Assembly (NCBI RefSeq): GCF_900103405.1
Contig: NZ_FNHX01000002.1
Location: 66,496-130,495 of the forward strand
Source of the DNA: Polaromonas sp. JS666
GTDB taxonomy: Bacteria > Pseudomonadota > Gammaproteobacteria > Burkholderiales > Burkholderiaceae_C
DNA: 64,000 nucleotides
Direction of reading: 5' to 3'
Below are positions 1-8,807 of the stretch, in pieces (position 1 is the first letter of the stretch; every line of letters starts with the position of its first letter). The translations under genes and the position numbers were made by a program. The notes beneath the pieces were generated by a model, which was not told the DNA's origin, made no database searches, and was given only the letters and a program-made list of their open reading frames with translations.

Positions 1-465
1 GATAGCTTTGATATCAGTCTTCTGGCCGCATTGCAGCGCGATGCGCACGCCACCCACCAGCAAATTGGGGAACAGGTGCACCTGTCGGGATCGCAGGTCA
101 GCCGCCGGGTGCAGCGCCTGGAGGCCGCCGGCATCATCCGCCGTTATGTGGCCCTGCTGGAGCCGAAGGCCATACGCCTTGGCGTGCGTGCCATCTCCTA
201 TGTCACCCTGACCCGGCACAGCGGTGAGGAGGGCTCGGCGTTCGAACGCGAAATAGCCGGCTTTCCGGAAGTGCTGGAATGCTATTCGGTAGCGGGCGAG
301 TCGGACTACATCCTGCAGATCGTCGCCGCTGACCTCGGCGTGCTATCGGAGCAAGTCCTGCGCCGCCTGACCCGCATCCAGGGCGTGGGCAGCATCCGGT
401 CGAATATCGTGCTCAACCGCATCAAGAGCAGCACCGAGCTGCCCCTGGCGCACCTCAAGTGCTGA
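1..465 (+). CDS. Lrp/AsnC family transcriptional regulator (5' end outside window)
   Basis: The reading frame is open from base 1, and its first residues (DSFDISLLAALQRDA) match the start of the Lrp helix-turn-helix, so the true start lies just upstream. The HTH segment runs to about residue 45 (QQIGEQVHLSGSQVSRRVQRL), followed by the linker IIRRYVALLEP and the RAM ligand-binding domain, with the conserved run PEVLECYSVAGESDYIL. Lrp/AsnC proteins are amino-acid-responsive DNA-binding oligomers. The family call is firm; the ligand and targets cannot be told, since the upstream neighbour is outside the window. Confidence 0.9.
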   Translation, partial: DSFDISLLAALQRDAHATHQQIGEQVHLSGSQVSRRVQRLEAAGIIRRYVALLEPKAIRLGVRAISYVTLTRHSGEEGSAFEREIAGFPEVLECYSVAGESDYILQIVAADLGVLSEQVLRRLTRIQGVGSIRSNIVLNRIKSSTELPLAHLKC

Positions 466-531
466 CCGGATATCCCCGAGGGTCCATTCGCCTGCCTGGC
501 TTGAGGTAACAGCGAGCCATCATCCTTGCGC

Positions 532-840
532 TTATTCCGGCGTGGCAGCGTCGCCGTCGCCGCCGCCGGCTTCCAGGGCCTGGCGAGCCAGCTCTTCGTC
601 GCTCAAGGGCGGTGCGCCTTCCAGGGCTCGGAGTTCCTCGAGAAACTCTTCCGTGGGCTCTTCGTGTTCGAGCAGTACTTCTTCCAGCTTTTGCCGGCCG
701 GTCTCCACATGCACCGAGGGAGAATGCAGCTCGGGCGGCGGCACGGGGAATTTTTCACCCAACTGAAATTTGAGCGCCTCGGCCTTCTGGTCTATCCAGT
801 TTGCGAAGTCGCCGTCTTTAGGTGTGTCTGAATTGCTCAT
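532..840 (-). CDS. Small acidic hypothetical protein
   Basis: About 102 residues, strongly acidic (EEVLLEHEEPTEEFLEEL), with no transmembrane segment or recognised domain. I chose ATG 840 over ATG 846 because the AAAGGAG ribosome-binding sequence abuts 846 but lies six bases before 840. It stands alone between the Lrp gene and the TetR regulator. Charge, strong ribosome-binding site and typical codon use make it a likely real protein, but I cannot assign a function. Confidence 0.6.
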   Translation of the reverse strand: MSNSDTPKDGDFANWIDQKAEALKFQLGEKFPVPPPELHSPSVHVETGRQKLEEVLLEHEEPTEEFLEELRALEGAPPLSDEELARQALEAGGGDGDAATPE

Positions 841-955
841 GGCCATCTCCTTTGCCCAGGGCGCCGGCGCGGACGGCCGGTACCTGTCGAATTATGGAGG
901 TACCCTTCCACCCTGTGTACATCCGACGGCGCTATCGCTGGAAGATTTCTTGCTT

Positions 956-977
956 TAATTCACCAAACAGTTAAATT
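956..977. promoter_or_regulatory. Candidate TetR operator upstream of tetR
   Basis: TAATTCAC, six bases, then GTTAAATT. The first half is identical and the second half matches at 5 of 8 positions to the perfect palindrome at 1680-1701, with the same 6-base spacer. It lies 6 bases before the tetR start codon, so binding here would give autorepression. Inference from sequence only. Confidence 0.45.
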
Positions 978-983
978 CTCGCC

Positions 984-1634
984 ATGCCGCCCCTCAAAAC
1001 AAAGCCCGCCGAACCCCGCTCGCGCGATGCCGACCGCTCCCAACTGGCCATCCTGCTGGCCGCCCGCGACGAGTTCGCGCAGCACGGGCTTGGCGGCGCG
1101 CGGGTGGACCGGATCGCCGAGCGCGCGGACATCAACAAGCGCCTGATCTACTACTACTTCAAGAGCAAGGACGAGCTCTTCCTGGCGGTGCTGGAGAAGG
1201 CCTACGCCGACATCCGCGCGGCGGAGACGGAGCTGCACCTGCGCGACATGGAGCCGGCGCAGGCCATACGCCGCCTCACGGAATTCACCTGGGAGTACTA
1301 CATCGCCCACCCCGAATTCCTGACGCTTCTCAACAGTGAAAACCTGCACCAGGGCCGGCACCTGGCCATGTCCAGCCGGGTGCAGGAAATGAACTCGCCG
1401 CTGGTTCAGACCCTGGCGGAAATCCTCGAGCGCGGGCGCGCGGAGGGGCTGTTTCGCGGCGGCATCGACCCGGTGCAGCTTTACGTGTCCATCGCCGGGA
1501 TGTCGTATTTCTACCTGTCGAACAACCACACGCTGTCGGCCATCTTCGGGCGCGACCTGATGGCGCCCAAAGCCCGCCACGAGCGGCTCTCGCACATGTG
1601 CGAGGTGATCCTAGGGTATGTCCTTAGAAGCTGA
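984..1634 (+). CDS. TetR/AcrR family transcriptional regulator
   Basis: 216 residues, typical TetR length. The N-terminal HTH occupies about residues 24-70 (ARDEFAQHGLGGARVDRIAER, then KRLIYYYFKSKDELF, the recognition helix signature). The remainder is an all-helical ligand domain of the kind seen in TetR_C regulators of catabolic genes. It sits directly upstream of the Bug/dehydrogenase operon on the same strand, and related palindromes precede both its own gene (956-977) and the operon (1680-1701). I infer that it represses both and is released by a pathway metabolite; the ligand is unknown. Confidence 0.9.
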   Translation: MPPLKTKPAEPRSRDADRSQLAILLAARDEFAQHGLGGARVDRIAERADINKRLIYYYFKSKDELFLAVLEKAYADIRAAETELHLRDMEPAQAIRRLTEFTWEYYIAHPEFLTLLNSENLHQGRHLAMSSRVQEMNSPLVQTLAEILERGRAEGLFRGGIDPVQLYVSIAGMSYFYLSNNHTLSAIFGRDLMAPKARHERLSHMCEVILGYVLRS

Positions 1635-1646
1635 TCCTGGCCGTCA

Positions 1647-1676
1647 TTGACGCGGCGACAAGGCTGTTTTTACAAT
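1647..1676 (+). promoter_or_regulatory. Sigma-70 promoter of the catabolic operon
   Basis: TTGACG (1647-1652), an 18-base spacer, then TACAAT (1671-1676): a close match to the -35/-10 consensus. The palindrome at 1680-1701 begins three bases after the -10 element, so it would cover the transcription start. Confidence 0.55.
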
Positions 1677-1679
1677 TCG

Positions 1680-1701
1680 TAATTCACTTAATGGTGAATT
1701 A
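1680..1701. promoter_or_regulatory. Perfect 22-bp palindrome, candidate TetR operator
   Basis: TAATTCAC-N6-GTGAATTA, perfect 8-bp arms, located over the expected start site of the 1794-8800 operon. A variant of the same motif with identical spacing lies just before tetR. Position and repetition support a repressor site; no binding data are available here. Confidence 0.6.
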
Positions 1702-1793
1702 GGCGTAAACTGCACACCGGCATCCCAACAACACCGGCGGCATGGACAGGCCTTTGGCAGCCCTTCAATGACCTCTTTCAGGAGACAAAGCCC

Positions 1794-2774
1794 ATGAACT
1801 TCACACGTCGCGCCGCTCTGGCCTGCCTTGCTTGCCTGGCGGCGCTGCCACCCCTGATCGCGGGCGCCCAGGGCGCCTATCCCAACAAGCCCATCCGTGT
1901 CATCGTGCCCTTCGCCGCCGGCAGCACCACCGACATCATTGCCCGCGCCATCACCGACAAGATGAGCCAGAGCATGGGCCAGACGCTGGTGATCGACAAC
2001 CGCGGCGGCGCCAGCGGCACCATAGGCCAGCAGGCCGTGGCCACGGCCGCGCCGGACGGCTACACCATCATGATCCACTCGTCCTCGCACACGGTCAGCC
2101 CCTCGACCTTCGCCAAGCTGCCCTTTGACACCGTGGCCGACTTCGCGGGCGTGACGCCGATTTCCAGCACACCCAATGTGCTGGTGATGTCGCCGTCCAA
2201 AAACATCAAGACGCTGCAGGAACTGCTGGCCGCCGCGCGCGCCAAGCCCGGCAGCATGAACTTCGCATCGGCCGGCCAGGGCAGCGCCACCCACCTGAAC
2301 GCCGAAAAGTTCAAGCTCGCCGCAAAAATCGAAGCCACCAACATTCCCTTCAAGGGCTCCGGCGAAGCGGTGACTGAAGTGATCTCCGGCCGCGTCGACT
2401 ACTACTTCTCACCCATCGCGCCGGTCATCGGCCAGATCAAGAACGGCCAGCTCGTCGCCCTTGCGGTCGGTTCACCCAAACGCGCCAGCGCCCTGCCCCA
2501 GGTTCCCACCACGGCGGAAGCCGGCGTTCCGGGTTCGGAATTCAACTTCTGGATCGGCATGATGGCCCCCGGCAAGACGCCGCGCGACATCGTCAACCGC
2601 CTGCACGACGAAGTGACCAAGGCCCTGAACACCCCCGAAGTCAAGGAACGCTTCGCCGCCCTGGGCGCCGATGCATGGACGCTCCCGCCCGAGCAGTTCG
2701 ACGCCTACATCAGGGACGAAATCAAGAGCAATGCCGTGCTGGTCAAGGCCGCCGGCTTGCAACCCACCCAGTAA
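1794..2774 (+). CDS. Bug family (TctC-type) periplasmic solute-binding protein
   Basis: 326 residues with a signal peptide (MNFTRRAALACLACLAALPP, cleavage probably near AGAQG). The mature part begins with the Bug hallmark YPNKPIRVIVPFAAG, then DIIARAITDKM and the conserved PDGYTIMIHSSS. Bug proteins bind carboxylated or amide-type small molecules in the periplasm, and most are orphan receptors in Comamonadaceae. AGGAGA precedes the ATG. First gene of the operon behind the TetR-type palindrome. No TctA/TctB membrane genes occur in this window, so the transporter partner is elsewhere or absent. Confidence 0.92.
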   Translation: MNFTRRAALACLACLAALPPLIAGAQGAYPNKPIRVIVPFAAGSTTDIIARAITDKMSQSMGQTLVIDNRGGASGTIGQQAVATAAPDGYTIMIHSSSHTVSPSTFAKLPFDTVADFAGVTPISSTPNVLVMSPSKNIKTLQELLAAARAKPGSMNFASAGQGSATHLNAEKFKLAAKIEATNIPFKGSGEAVTEVISGRVDYYFSPIAPVIGQIKNGQLVALAVGSPKRASALPQVPTTAEAGVPGSEFNFWIGMMAPGKTPRDIVNRLHDEVTKALNTPEVKERFAALGADAWTLPPEQFDAYIRDEIKSNAVLVKAAGLQPTQ

Positions 2775-2876
2775 CACCCGGCAAGTTTCCCCGCAGCGTC
2801 CCCGCACCCTTTCAACACCCCTGGCCGGACCAGGGTGCGGCCGCCGCATTACCCAAACCCAAGAGAGAAGGACCCC

Positions 2877-4040
2877 ATGGCCACCCAACGACTCGGAATC
2901 ATCATGCACGGCGTCACCGGACGCATGGGCATGAACCAGCACCTGATCCGCTCCATCGTCGCGATCCGCAAACAGGGCGGCGTGACGCTCTCCAACGGCG
3001 ACAAGGTCATGCCCGACCCCATCCTGATCGGCCGCAACGCCGAAAAGATCGAGGCCCTGGCCAAGGCCCATGGCCTCGCGCGCTGGGGAACCGATCTCGA
3101 CGAAGCGCTGAAAACCAAGGACGACACGATCCTCTTCGATGCCGGCACCACGCAGATGCGCCCCACCCTGCTGGCCAAGGCCCTACGCGCCGGCAAACAT
3201 GTCTACTGCGAAAAACCGATCGCCACCAACCTCAACGAGGCCGTCGAAATTGCCCGCCTGGCTGAAAAGTCCGGCCTCAAGCACGGTGCCGTGCAGGACA
3301 AGCTCTTCCTGCCCGGCTTGCGCAAGCTCGACATGCTGCGCCGCGCCGGCTTCTTCGGCCGGATGCTGTCGGTGCGCCTGGAGTTCGGCTACTGGGTGTT
3401 CGAGGGCGACCTGCAGCCCATACAGCGCCCGAGCTGGAACTACCGCAGCGAAGACGGCGGCGGCATGATCCTGGACATGATGTGCCACTGGCGCTATGTG
3501 CTGGACAACCTGTTCGGCGAGGTCAAATCCGTCTCCTGCATAGGCGCTACCCATATTCCCGAACGCTGGGACGAAGCCGGCAAGCCCTACAAGGCCACCG
3601 CCGACGACGCGGCCTATGCCACGGCGGAGCTCACAGGCCACAACGGCGAGCCGGTCATCGCCCAGATGAACATGTCCTGGGCCACCCGCGTGCGCCGCGA
3701 CGACCTGGTCACCTTCCATGTGGACGGCACGCACGGCTCGGCCGTGGCGGGTCTCTCAAGCTGCCGCGCCCAGTCGCGCGTGACCACGCCGCGCCCGGTG
3801 TGGAACCCCGACGAGAAGCAAATGATGAACTTCTTCGACCAATGGCAGGAAGTGCCGGACTCGCAGACCTACGACAACGGCTTCAAGATCCAGTGGGAGC
3901 ACTTCATTCGCCATGTGGTCGAGAACGAACCCTACAAGTGGACGCTGCCCGAAGGCGCCAAGGGCGTGCAACTGGTCGAGGCGGCCCTGCAAAGCTGGAA
4001 AGAGCGGCGCTGGATAGACGTGCCGCCGCTGAAGGTTTGA
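2877..4040 (+). CDS. Gfo/Idh/MocA family NAD(P)-dependent oxidoreductase
   Basis: 387 residues from ATG 2877, which follows a GAGAGAAGGA ribosome-binding sequence; the upstream GTG at 2835 is less likely. The N-terminal Rossmann part contains the family hallmark CEKPIATN (EKP at residues 112-114), followed by the C-terminal substrate domain with GGGMILDMMCHWRYVL. Such enzymes oxidise hydroxyls of sugars, inositols and related polyols. Unusually, the glycine-rich loop reads MHGVTGRMG rather than GxGxxG. Second gene of the operon, 10 bases before the DUF993 gene, so the two probably act in sequence on an unknown polyhydroxylated substrate. Confidence 0.88.
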   Translation: MATQRLGIIMHGVTGRMGMNQHLIRSIVAIRKQGGVTLSNGDKVMPDPILIGRNAEKIEALAKAHGLARWGTDLDEALKTKDDTILFDAGTTQMRPTLLAKALRAGKHVYCEKPIATNLNEAVEIARLAEKSGLKHGAVQDKLFLPGLRKLDMLRRAGFFGRMLSVRLEFGYWVFEGDLQPIQRPSWNYRSEDGGGMILDMMCHWRYVLDNLFGEVKSVSCIGATHIPERWDEAGKPYKATADDAAYATAELTGHNGEPVIAQMNMSWATRVRRDDLVTFHVDGTHGSAVAGLSSCRAQSRVTTPRPVWNPDEKQMMNFFDQWQEVPDSQTYDNGFKIQWEHFIRHVVENEPYKWTLPEGAKGVQLVEAALQSWKERRWIDVPPLKV

Positions 4041-4050
4041 GGGGCATGCC

Positions 4051-5262
4051 ATGGCACTGACACTGACCTTGCCCCATGCCGGCGATAGCGGCGGCCTCAA
4101 GCCCTACACGCTGCGCGGCAGCACACCCGTCAAACCCGCCGCAGGGCTGAAGTTCAACCGCATCGCCTATTCCGCCGCGCATGTGGTGGCCGACCCGCTG
4201 GCGGCGGTGGACCCGTGGCTGGCCTGCGCCATCGACTGGGACGCCACCATCGCCTACCGCCGCCACCTGTGGTCGCTGGGCCTGGGCGTGGCCGAAGCCA
4301 TGGACACGGCGCAGCGCGGCATGGGCCTGGACTGGCCGACCTCGCTGGAGCTGATACGCCGCTCGCTGGACGCCGCCAAGGATGTTCCGGGCGCGTTCGT
4401 CGCTTCCGGTTGCGGCACCGACCACCTGGTGCTGGAAAACGTCAAAAGCGTGGACGAGGTCATTCGCGGCTACGAAGAGCAGATGGAGGCCATCGAGAAG
4501 CTGGGCGGCAAGCTCATCGTGATGGCTTCGCGCGCGTTGGCCCGCGTGGCCAAAAGCCCGGCCGACTACGAGCGCGTCTACGACCGCATCCTGCGCCAGG
4601 CCAGGCAGCCCGTGGTGCTGCACTGGCTGGGCGACATGTTCGACCCGGCGCTGGCCGGCTACTGGGGCAGCGGCGATGTGGAAAAAGCCATGGACACCGC
4701 GCTCGGCATCATCAACGCCCATGCCGGCAAGGTCGACGGCATCAAGATCTCGCTGCTCGACAAGGACAAGGAAATCGCGATGCGCCGCAGGCTGCCCGCT
4801 ACCGGAGGGGCTGACGGGTCTGTCGTGCGCATGTACACCGGCGACGATTTCAACTACGCCGAGCTGATTGCCGGCGACGGTTTCGGCAAGGAAATAACGC
4901 ACGGCCAGAGCGATGCCTTGCTGGGCATCTTCGACGCCATCGCACCGGCCGCGAGCGCGGCACTCGGCGAACTGGCGCAGGGCCATGTGGAGAAATTCCA
5001 CGCCATCCTGGGCCCCACGGTGCCACTGTCGCGCCACATTTTTGCCGCGCCCACGCGGTTTTATAAAACCGGCGTGGTCTTCATGGCCTGGCTCAACGGC
5101 CACCAGAGCCACTTCACCATGGTGGGCGGGCAGCAGAGCACACGTTCGCTGCAGCATTTTGCGGAACTGTTTCGCCTGGCCGATGCGGCCAACCTGCTCG
5201 AACACCCCGAACTCGCCACCCAGCGCATGAAGACGCTGTTGTCGCTGCACGGAATTCAGTAG
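4051..5262 (+). CDS. DUF993 protein (dihydrodipicolinate synthase-like TIM barrel)
   Basis: 403 residues, matching the length and features of DUF993 proteins, which belong to the wider aldolase/NanA-DapA superfamily and are almost always paired with a Gfo/Idh dehydrogenase, as here. Visible segments include AIDWDATIAYRRHLWSLGLG, RALARVAKSPADYERVYDRI and KVDGIKISLLDKDKEIAMRR, where the Lys-Ile-Ser strand probably carries the Schiff-base lysine. I infer a retro-aldol or hydrolytic step after oxidation by the preceding enzyme. No member's reaction is known to me with certainty. Confidence 0.8.
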   Translation: MALTLTLPHAGDSGGLKPYTLRGSTPVKPAAGLKFNRIAYSAAHVVADPLAAVDPWLACAIDWDATIAYRRHLWSLGLGVAEAMDTAQRGMGLDWPTSLELIRRSLDAAKDVPGAFVASGCGTDHLVLENVKSVDEVIRGYEEQMEAIEKLGGKLIVMASRALARVAKSPADYERVYDRILRQARQPVVLHWLGDMFDPALAGYWGSGDVEKAMDTALGIINAHAGKVDGIKISLLDKDKEIAMRRRLPATGGADGSVVRMYTGDDFNYAELIAGDGFGKEITHGQSDALLGIFDAIAPAASAALGELAQGHVEKFHAILGPTVPLSRHIFAAPTRFYKTGVVFMAWLNGHQSHFTMVGGQQSTRSLQHFAELFRLADAANLLEHPELATQRMKTLLSLHGIQ

Positions 5263-5327
5263 AAAACATAGCAAAGAAGCCGCCAGAAGCTTCCGCCAGC
5301 CTCTCATTACAAACCCTGGAGACAAGC

Positions 5328-6293
5328 ATGAAGACACGCACTTTCCTCAAGGCCACCCTGGCCGCCGGCCTGGCAGCCGCAGCCTTCGGCGCCGCGGCAC
5401 AGGCTTACCCCTCCCGACCGGTCAAGGTCATCATCCCCTTCCCGCCCGGCGGTACGCTGGACGCGGTGGGCCGGCAACTTGCGCAAAAGCTGGGCGAGCA
5501 GATGGGCCAGCCCTTTGTCGTGGAAAACCGCGCGGGGGGCAACGGCACCATAGGCGCCGGCCTGGTGGCGCAGGCGCCCGCGGACGGCTACACCCTGCTC
5601 TTTAACGCCTCCACCTTCACGACCGCGCCCATGACCATGAAGTCCGTGCCCTATGGCGTGGTCAAGGACTTCACACCCATCTCGCTGGTCGCCAAGGCGC
5701 CGCTGTCGGTGGCCATCAACAAAAACCTGCCGGTCACCGACGTGAAATCGCTGATCGCTTACGCCAAGGCCAACCCCGGAAAAATGACCTTCGCGGTCGG
5801 CTCCATAGGCTCGGCGGGCCATCTTTCGACCGAGCTGCTCAAGCGCGCCGGCGGCATCGAATACACCGTGGTTCCCTACAAGGGCACGGCGCCCGCCTTC
5901 CAGGATTTGATAGGCGGCCAGATCGACGGCTTCATAGATCCCATACTCGGCTCGCTGCAGTACCACAAGAGCGGCATGCTGCGCGTCGTCGCTGTCACCG
6001 GCGACAAGCGCGCCCCCAGCCTGCCCGATGTACCGACGGTGGCCGAGACGATTCCGGGCTTTGAGTTTTACAGCTGGTACGGCCTCTGGGCACCGGCCAA
6101 ACTGCCGGCCGAGATCACGCACAAGCTCAACGCCGAGACCAGCAAGGCGCTGGCCGGCGACATGCGCGAAAAACTCATACAGCAAGGCCTGGTTCTGACG
6201 CCGGGCACCCCGGAGGACTTCGCGAAATTCCAGAACACCGACATGGCGCGTTCGCAGAAAATCATCACGGACGGCAACATCCGTGTCGAATAA
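5328..6293 (+). CDS. Second Bug family (TctC-type) solute-binding protein
   Basis: 321 residues with a signal peptide ending near GAAAQA, then YPSRPVKVIIPFPPGGTLD, the Bug N-terminal signature, and PADGYTLLFNAS. It is clearly paralogous to, but diverged from, the receptor at 1794-2774, so the operon encodes two receptors of probably different specificity. GGAGACAAGC precedes the ATG. It lies between the DUF993 and SDR genes on the same strand. Confidence 0.92.
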   Translation: MKTRTFLKATLAAGLAAAAFGAAAQAYPSRPVKVIIPFPPGGTLDAVGRQLAQKLGEQMGQPFVVENRAGGNGTIGAGLVAQAPADGYTLLFNASTFTTAPMTMKSVPYGVVKDFTPISLVAKAPLSVAINKNLPVTDVKSLIAYAKANPGKMTFAVGSIGSAGHLSTELLKRAGGIEYTVVPYKGTAPAFQDLIGGQIDGFIDPILGSLQYHKSGMLRVVAVTGDKRAPSLPDVPTVAETIPGFEFYSWYGLWAPAKLPAEITHKLNAETSKALAGDMREKLIQQGLVLTPGTPEDFAKFQNTDMARSQKIITDGNIRVE

Positions 6294-6304
6294 GGTTTCC
6301 CGCC

Positions 6305-7006
6305 ATGGCCGCTGAAGATGTGAAACGCGCACTCGTCACGGGCAGCAGCTCGGGCATAGGCCTGGCCATCGCCCAGGCCCTGCTGGACCGGGGCTGGGAC
6401 GTGATAGGCCTGGACATCGCGCCCGCGCGCATCGTGCACCCGGCGTTTTCATCCACCGAGGTCAACCTGTGCCAGGTTGAAGCCACGGAGCGCGTCCTGC
6501 GCTCGGCGGGCACCGTGCAGGCCCTGGTCCATGCCGCCGGCGTGCTGCGCGTGGGCCGGCTCGGTGAGCTGTCCAACGAGGATTCACAGCTGATGTGGCA
6601 GCTCCATGTCGATGCCGTCACGCGCATCGCCAACCGGGTGGTCCCCGCCATGGCGCAGGCCGGCGCAGGCCGCGTGGTGCTGGTCGGCAGCCGCGTGGCG
6701 CGCGGCATGGCCGGCCGCAGCCAGTATGCGGCGACCAAGGCGGCGCTGGTGGCCCTGGCGCGCAGCTGGGCCGCGGAAACCGCGGCTTCGGGCGTGACCG
6801 TCAATGTGGTGTCCCCGGCGGCCACCGAAACCGCCATGCTCGCCGACCCGGCGCGCGCCAACACCCCGCCCAAGCTGCCGCCCCTGGGCCGGCTGATCCA
6901 GCCCGGGGAGATCGCCGCGCTGGTCGCCTTCCTGCTCTCACCCGATGCCGCGGCCATCACCGGCCAGGACATCCAGATCTGCGGAGGCGCGTCGCTCGCG
7001 GCGTGA
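6305..7006 (+). CDS. Short-chain dehydrogenase/reductase (SDR)
   Basis: 233 residues, a classical SDR. The cofactor motif TGSSSGIG is near residue 11, the catalytic Tyr141/Lys145 pair lies in QYAATKAAL, and VSPAATETAML follows as the usual PG-T-type substrate loop. It ends with the standard GQDIQICGGASL terminus. Eleven bases after the second Bug gene and five bases before the next dehydrogenase. Likely oxidises an alcohol group in the same pathway; substrate unknown. Confidence 0.9.
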   Translation: MAAEDVKRALVTGSSSGIGLAIAQALLDRGWDVIGLDIAPARIVHPAFSSTEVNLCQVEATERVLRSAGTVQALVHAAGVLRVGRLGELSNEDSQLMWQLHVDAVTRIANRVVPAMAQAGAGRVVLVGSRVARGMAGRSQYAATKAALVALARSWAAETAASGVTVNVVSPAATETAMLADPARANTPPKLPPLGRLIQPGEIAALVAFLLSPDAAAITGQDIQICGGASLAA

Positions 7007-7010
7007 ACCC

Positions 7011-7925
7011 ATGGCGGCGGACAACTCCATAGGCATCGTCGGCCTGGGCCTGGTCGGCATGGCGCTCGCGCGGCGCCTGATGGCTGCCGGTTTCCAGGTC
7101 ACGGGGTTTGACCTGCGCGAAGAAGCTCGGGCGGCCCTCACCGCCCAGGGCGGCCGCGCTGCCAGCTCCCTGGTCGAAGTTGCCAATGCGGCTTCTTGCA
7201 CGGTGCTGGCCGTCTTTCATACCGATGACGTACTCAAAGTGGTCGAAGGGCCGGCAGGCCTGCTGTCCATCTTCGGCGTTCGCAGCATCATCGATTGCTC
7301 CACCGGCACACCCCATGAGCTTGAAGCCCTGGCCGCGCGGCTGGGGGCGCGCGGCATCACCTTCATCGAAGCCCCGCTCTCGGGCTCCAGCCAGCAAATA
7401 GCCGCCGGTGAAGCCACCCTGCTGCTGGGTGGTGAGGCCGGTGGACTGCAGGCATGCGAATCCGTGCTGTCCGCCATTTCAGGCAAACGCATCCACGTCG
7501 GCGGCACCGGCATGGGTGCCAAGGCCAAGCTCGCGACCAACCTCGTGCTGGGCCTGAACCGGGCGGCGCTGGCCGAAGGCATGGTCTTCGCCGAAAACAT
7601 GGGCATCAGCCCCGAGCAGTTCCTGGCGCTGGTGCTGGCCAGCCCCGCCACGTCCGGCGCCGCCGAGGCCAAGGGCAGGATGATGGCGGAGGAAGATTTT
7701 GCGCCGCAGTCACGCATTCATCAGCACCTCAAGGACGTCAACTTGATGATCCAGGGCGCCGCGGCCGAAGGCCAGAAACTGCCCTTGTCCGAAACCCATG
7801 CAGCCCTGCTGCGCGCGGCGGTCGCCGCCGGTGACGGCGAACTCGACAACGCGGCCATCATCCGCGAACTGCGCCGGCGCAAAACCGCGCCGCCTCCCAT
7901 CGACCCGAATCAAACGTCGCCATGA
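7011..7925 (+). CDS. NAD(P)-binding beta-hydroxyacid dehydrogenase (3-hydroxyisobutyrate/tartronate semialdehyde type)
   Basis: 304 residues from ATG 7011. The Rossmann motif GIVGLGLVGMALARRL is at the N terminus, the substrate motif EAPLSGSSQQIAAGEATLLLG in the middle, and the catalytic lysine in GAKAKLATN (probably Lys173). This family reversibly oxidises 3-hydroxy acids such as 3-hydroxyisobutyrate or glycerate. An in-frame extension upstream would overlap the SDR gene and is unlikely. Its stop overlaps the next start (ATGA at 7922-7925), indicating translational coupling. Confidence 0.88.
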   Translation: MAADNSIGIVGLGLVGMALARRLMAAGFQVTGFDLREEARAALTAQGGRAASSLVEVANAASCTVLAVFHTDDVLKVVEGPAGLLSIFGVRSIIDCSTGTPHELEALAARLGARGITFIEAPLSGSSQQIAAGEATLLLGGEAGGLQACESVLSAISGKRIHVGGTGMGAKAKLATNLVLGLNRAALAEGMVFAENMGISPEQFLALVLASPATSGAAEAKGRMMAEEDFAPQSRIHQHLKDVNLMIQGAAAEGQKLPLSETHAALLRAAVAAGDGELDNAAIIRELRRRKTAPPPIDPNQTSP

Positions 7926-8800
7926 GAAATTTCTCCCAAGACCACCGCTGGCTCTCCATCAACACCGCGACCGTGCGCAAGCACCGCGGCGTCGAGCAGC
8001 CGCTCACGGACATCCTCGAAGCCTGCGCGGCGCGCGGCATACGCGCGATCTCGCCCTGGCGCGACCAGGTGGCCGCCGCCGGCTTGCCGCTCATTTCAAA
8101 ACTGGTCAAAACCCATGGGCTGCAGCTCTCGGGTTATTGCCGCGGCGGTATGTTTCCCGCGGCGGATGCGGCGGGCCTCAAAGCCGCGCACGACGACAAC
8201 CGCCGCGCCGTCGACGAGGCCTGCGAGTTGAACGCCGCCTGCCTGGTGCTGGTGGTGGGCGGCCTGCCCGGCGCGCTGGCCGGCAAGGCGGCGCACAAGG
8301 ACATCGCGCTGTCGCGCAGCCAGGTGTTTGACGGCATCGCCACCCTGCTGGAATACGCCAGGGCCGCAGGCATGCCGCTGGCGATAGAACCGTTGCACCC
8401 CATGTATGCAGCCGACCGCGCCTGCATCAACACCCTGGAGCATGCGCTGGACGTCTGTGATGCGCTGGACCCCGCCAGAAGCGGCGCGCTCGGCGTGGCA
8501 GTGGACGTTTACCACGTCTGGTGGGATCCCAAGCTCCAGGCCCAGATCCGGCGCGCCGGCAAGGAGCGGCTGCTGGCCTTCCACGTCTGCGACTGGCTGA
8601 CGCCGACCACCGATTTGCTCAACGACCGCGGCATGATGGGCGACGGCGTCATCGATATCCCGAAAATCCGCGACTGGGTGGAAGCCCAGGGCTTCGCGGG
8701 TTATAGCGAGGTGGAGATTTTTTCGACGGGCAACTGGTGGCAGCGGGGCAGCGGCGAGGTGCTGGACACCTGCATCGCCCGGCACAAATCCGCGGTCTGA
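7922..8800 (+). CDS. Sugar phosphate isomerase/epimerase family TIM-barrel protein
   Basis: 292 residues, xylose isomerase-like TIM barrel (AP endonuclease 2 superfamily). Putative metal-binding positions are visible: Glu in LAIEPLHPMY, Asp/His in VDVYHVWWDP, His in LAFHVCDWL and Glu in YSEVEIFS. Last gene of the operon, overlapping the preceding stop by four bases. Together with the Gfo/Idh and DUF993 enzymes it suggests catabolism of a keto-sugar or polyol-like compound, but the substrate cannot be read from sequence. Confidence 0.85.
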   Translation: MRNFSQDHRWLSINTATVRKHRGVEQPLTDILEACAARGIRAISPWRDQVAAAGLPLISKLVKTHGLQLSGYCRGGMFPAADAAGLKAAHDDNRRAVDEACELNAACLVLVVGGLPGALAGKAAHKDIALSRSQVFDGIATLLEYARAAGMPLAIEPLHPMYAADRACINTLEHALDVCDALDPARSGALGVAVDVYHVWWDPKLQAQIRRAGKERLLAFHVCDWLTPTTDLLNDRGMMGDGVIDIPKIRDWVEAQGFAGYSEVEIFSTGNWWQRGSGEVLDTCIARHKSAV

Positions 8801-8807
8801 AGCCCGC

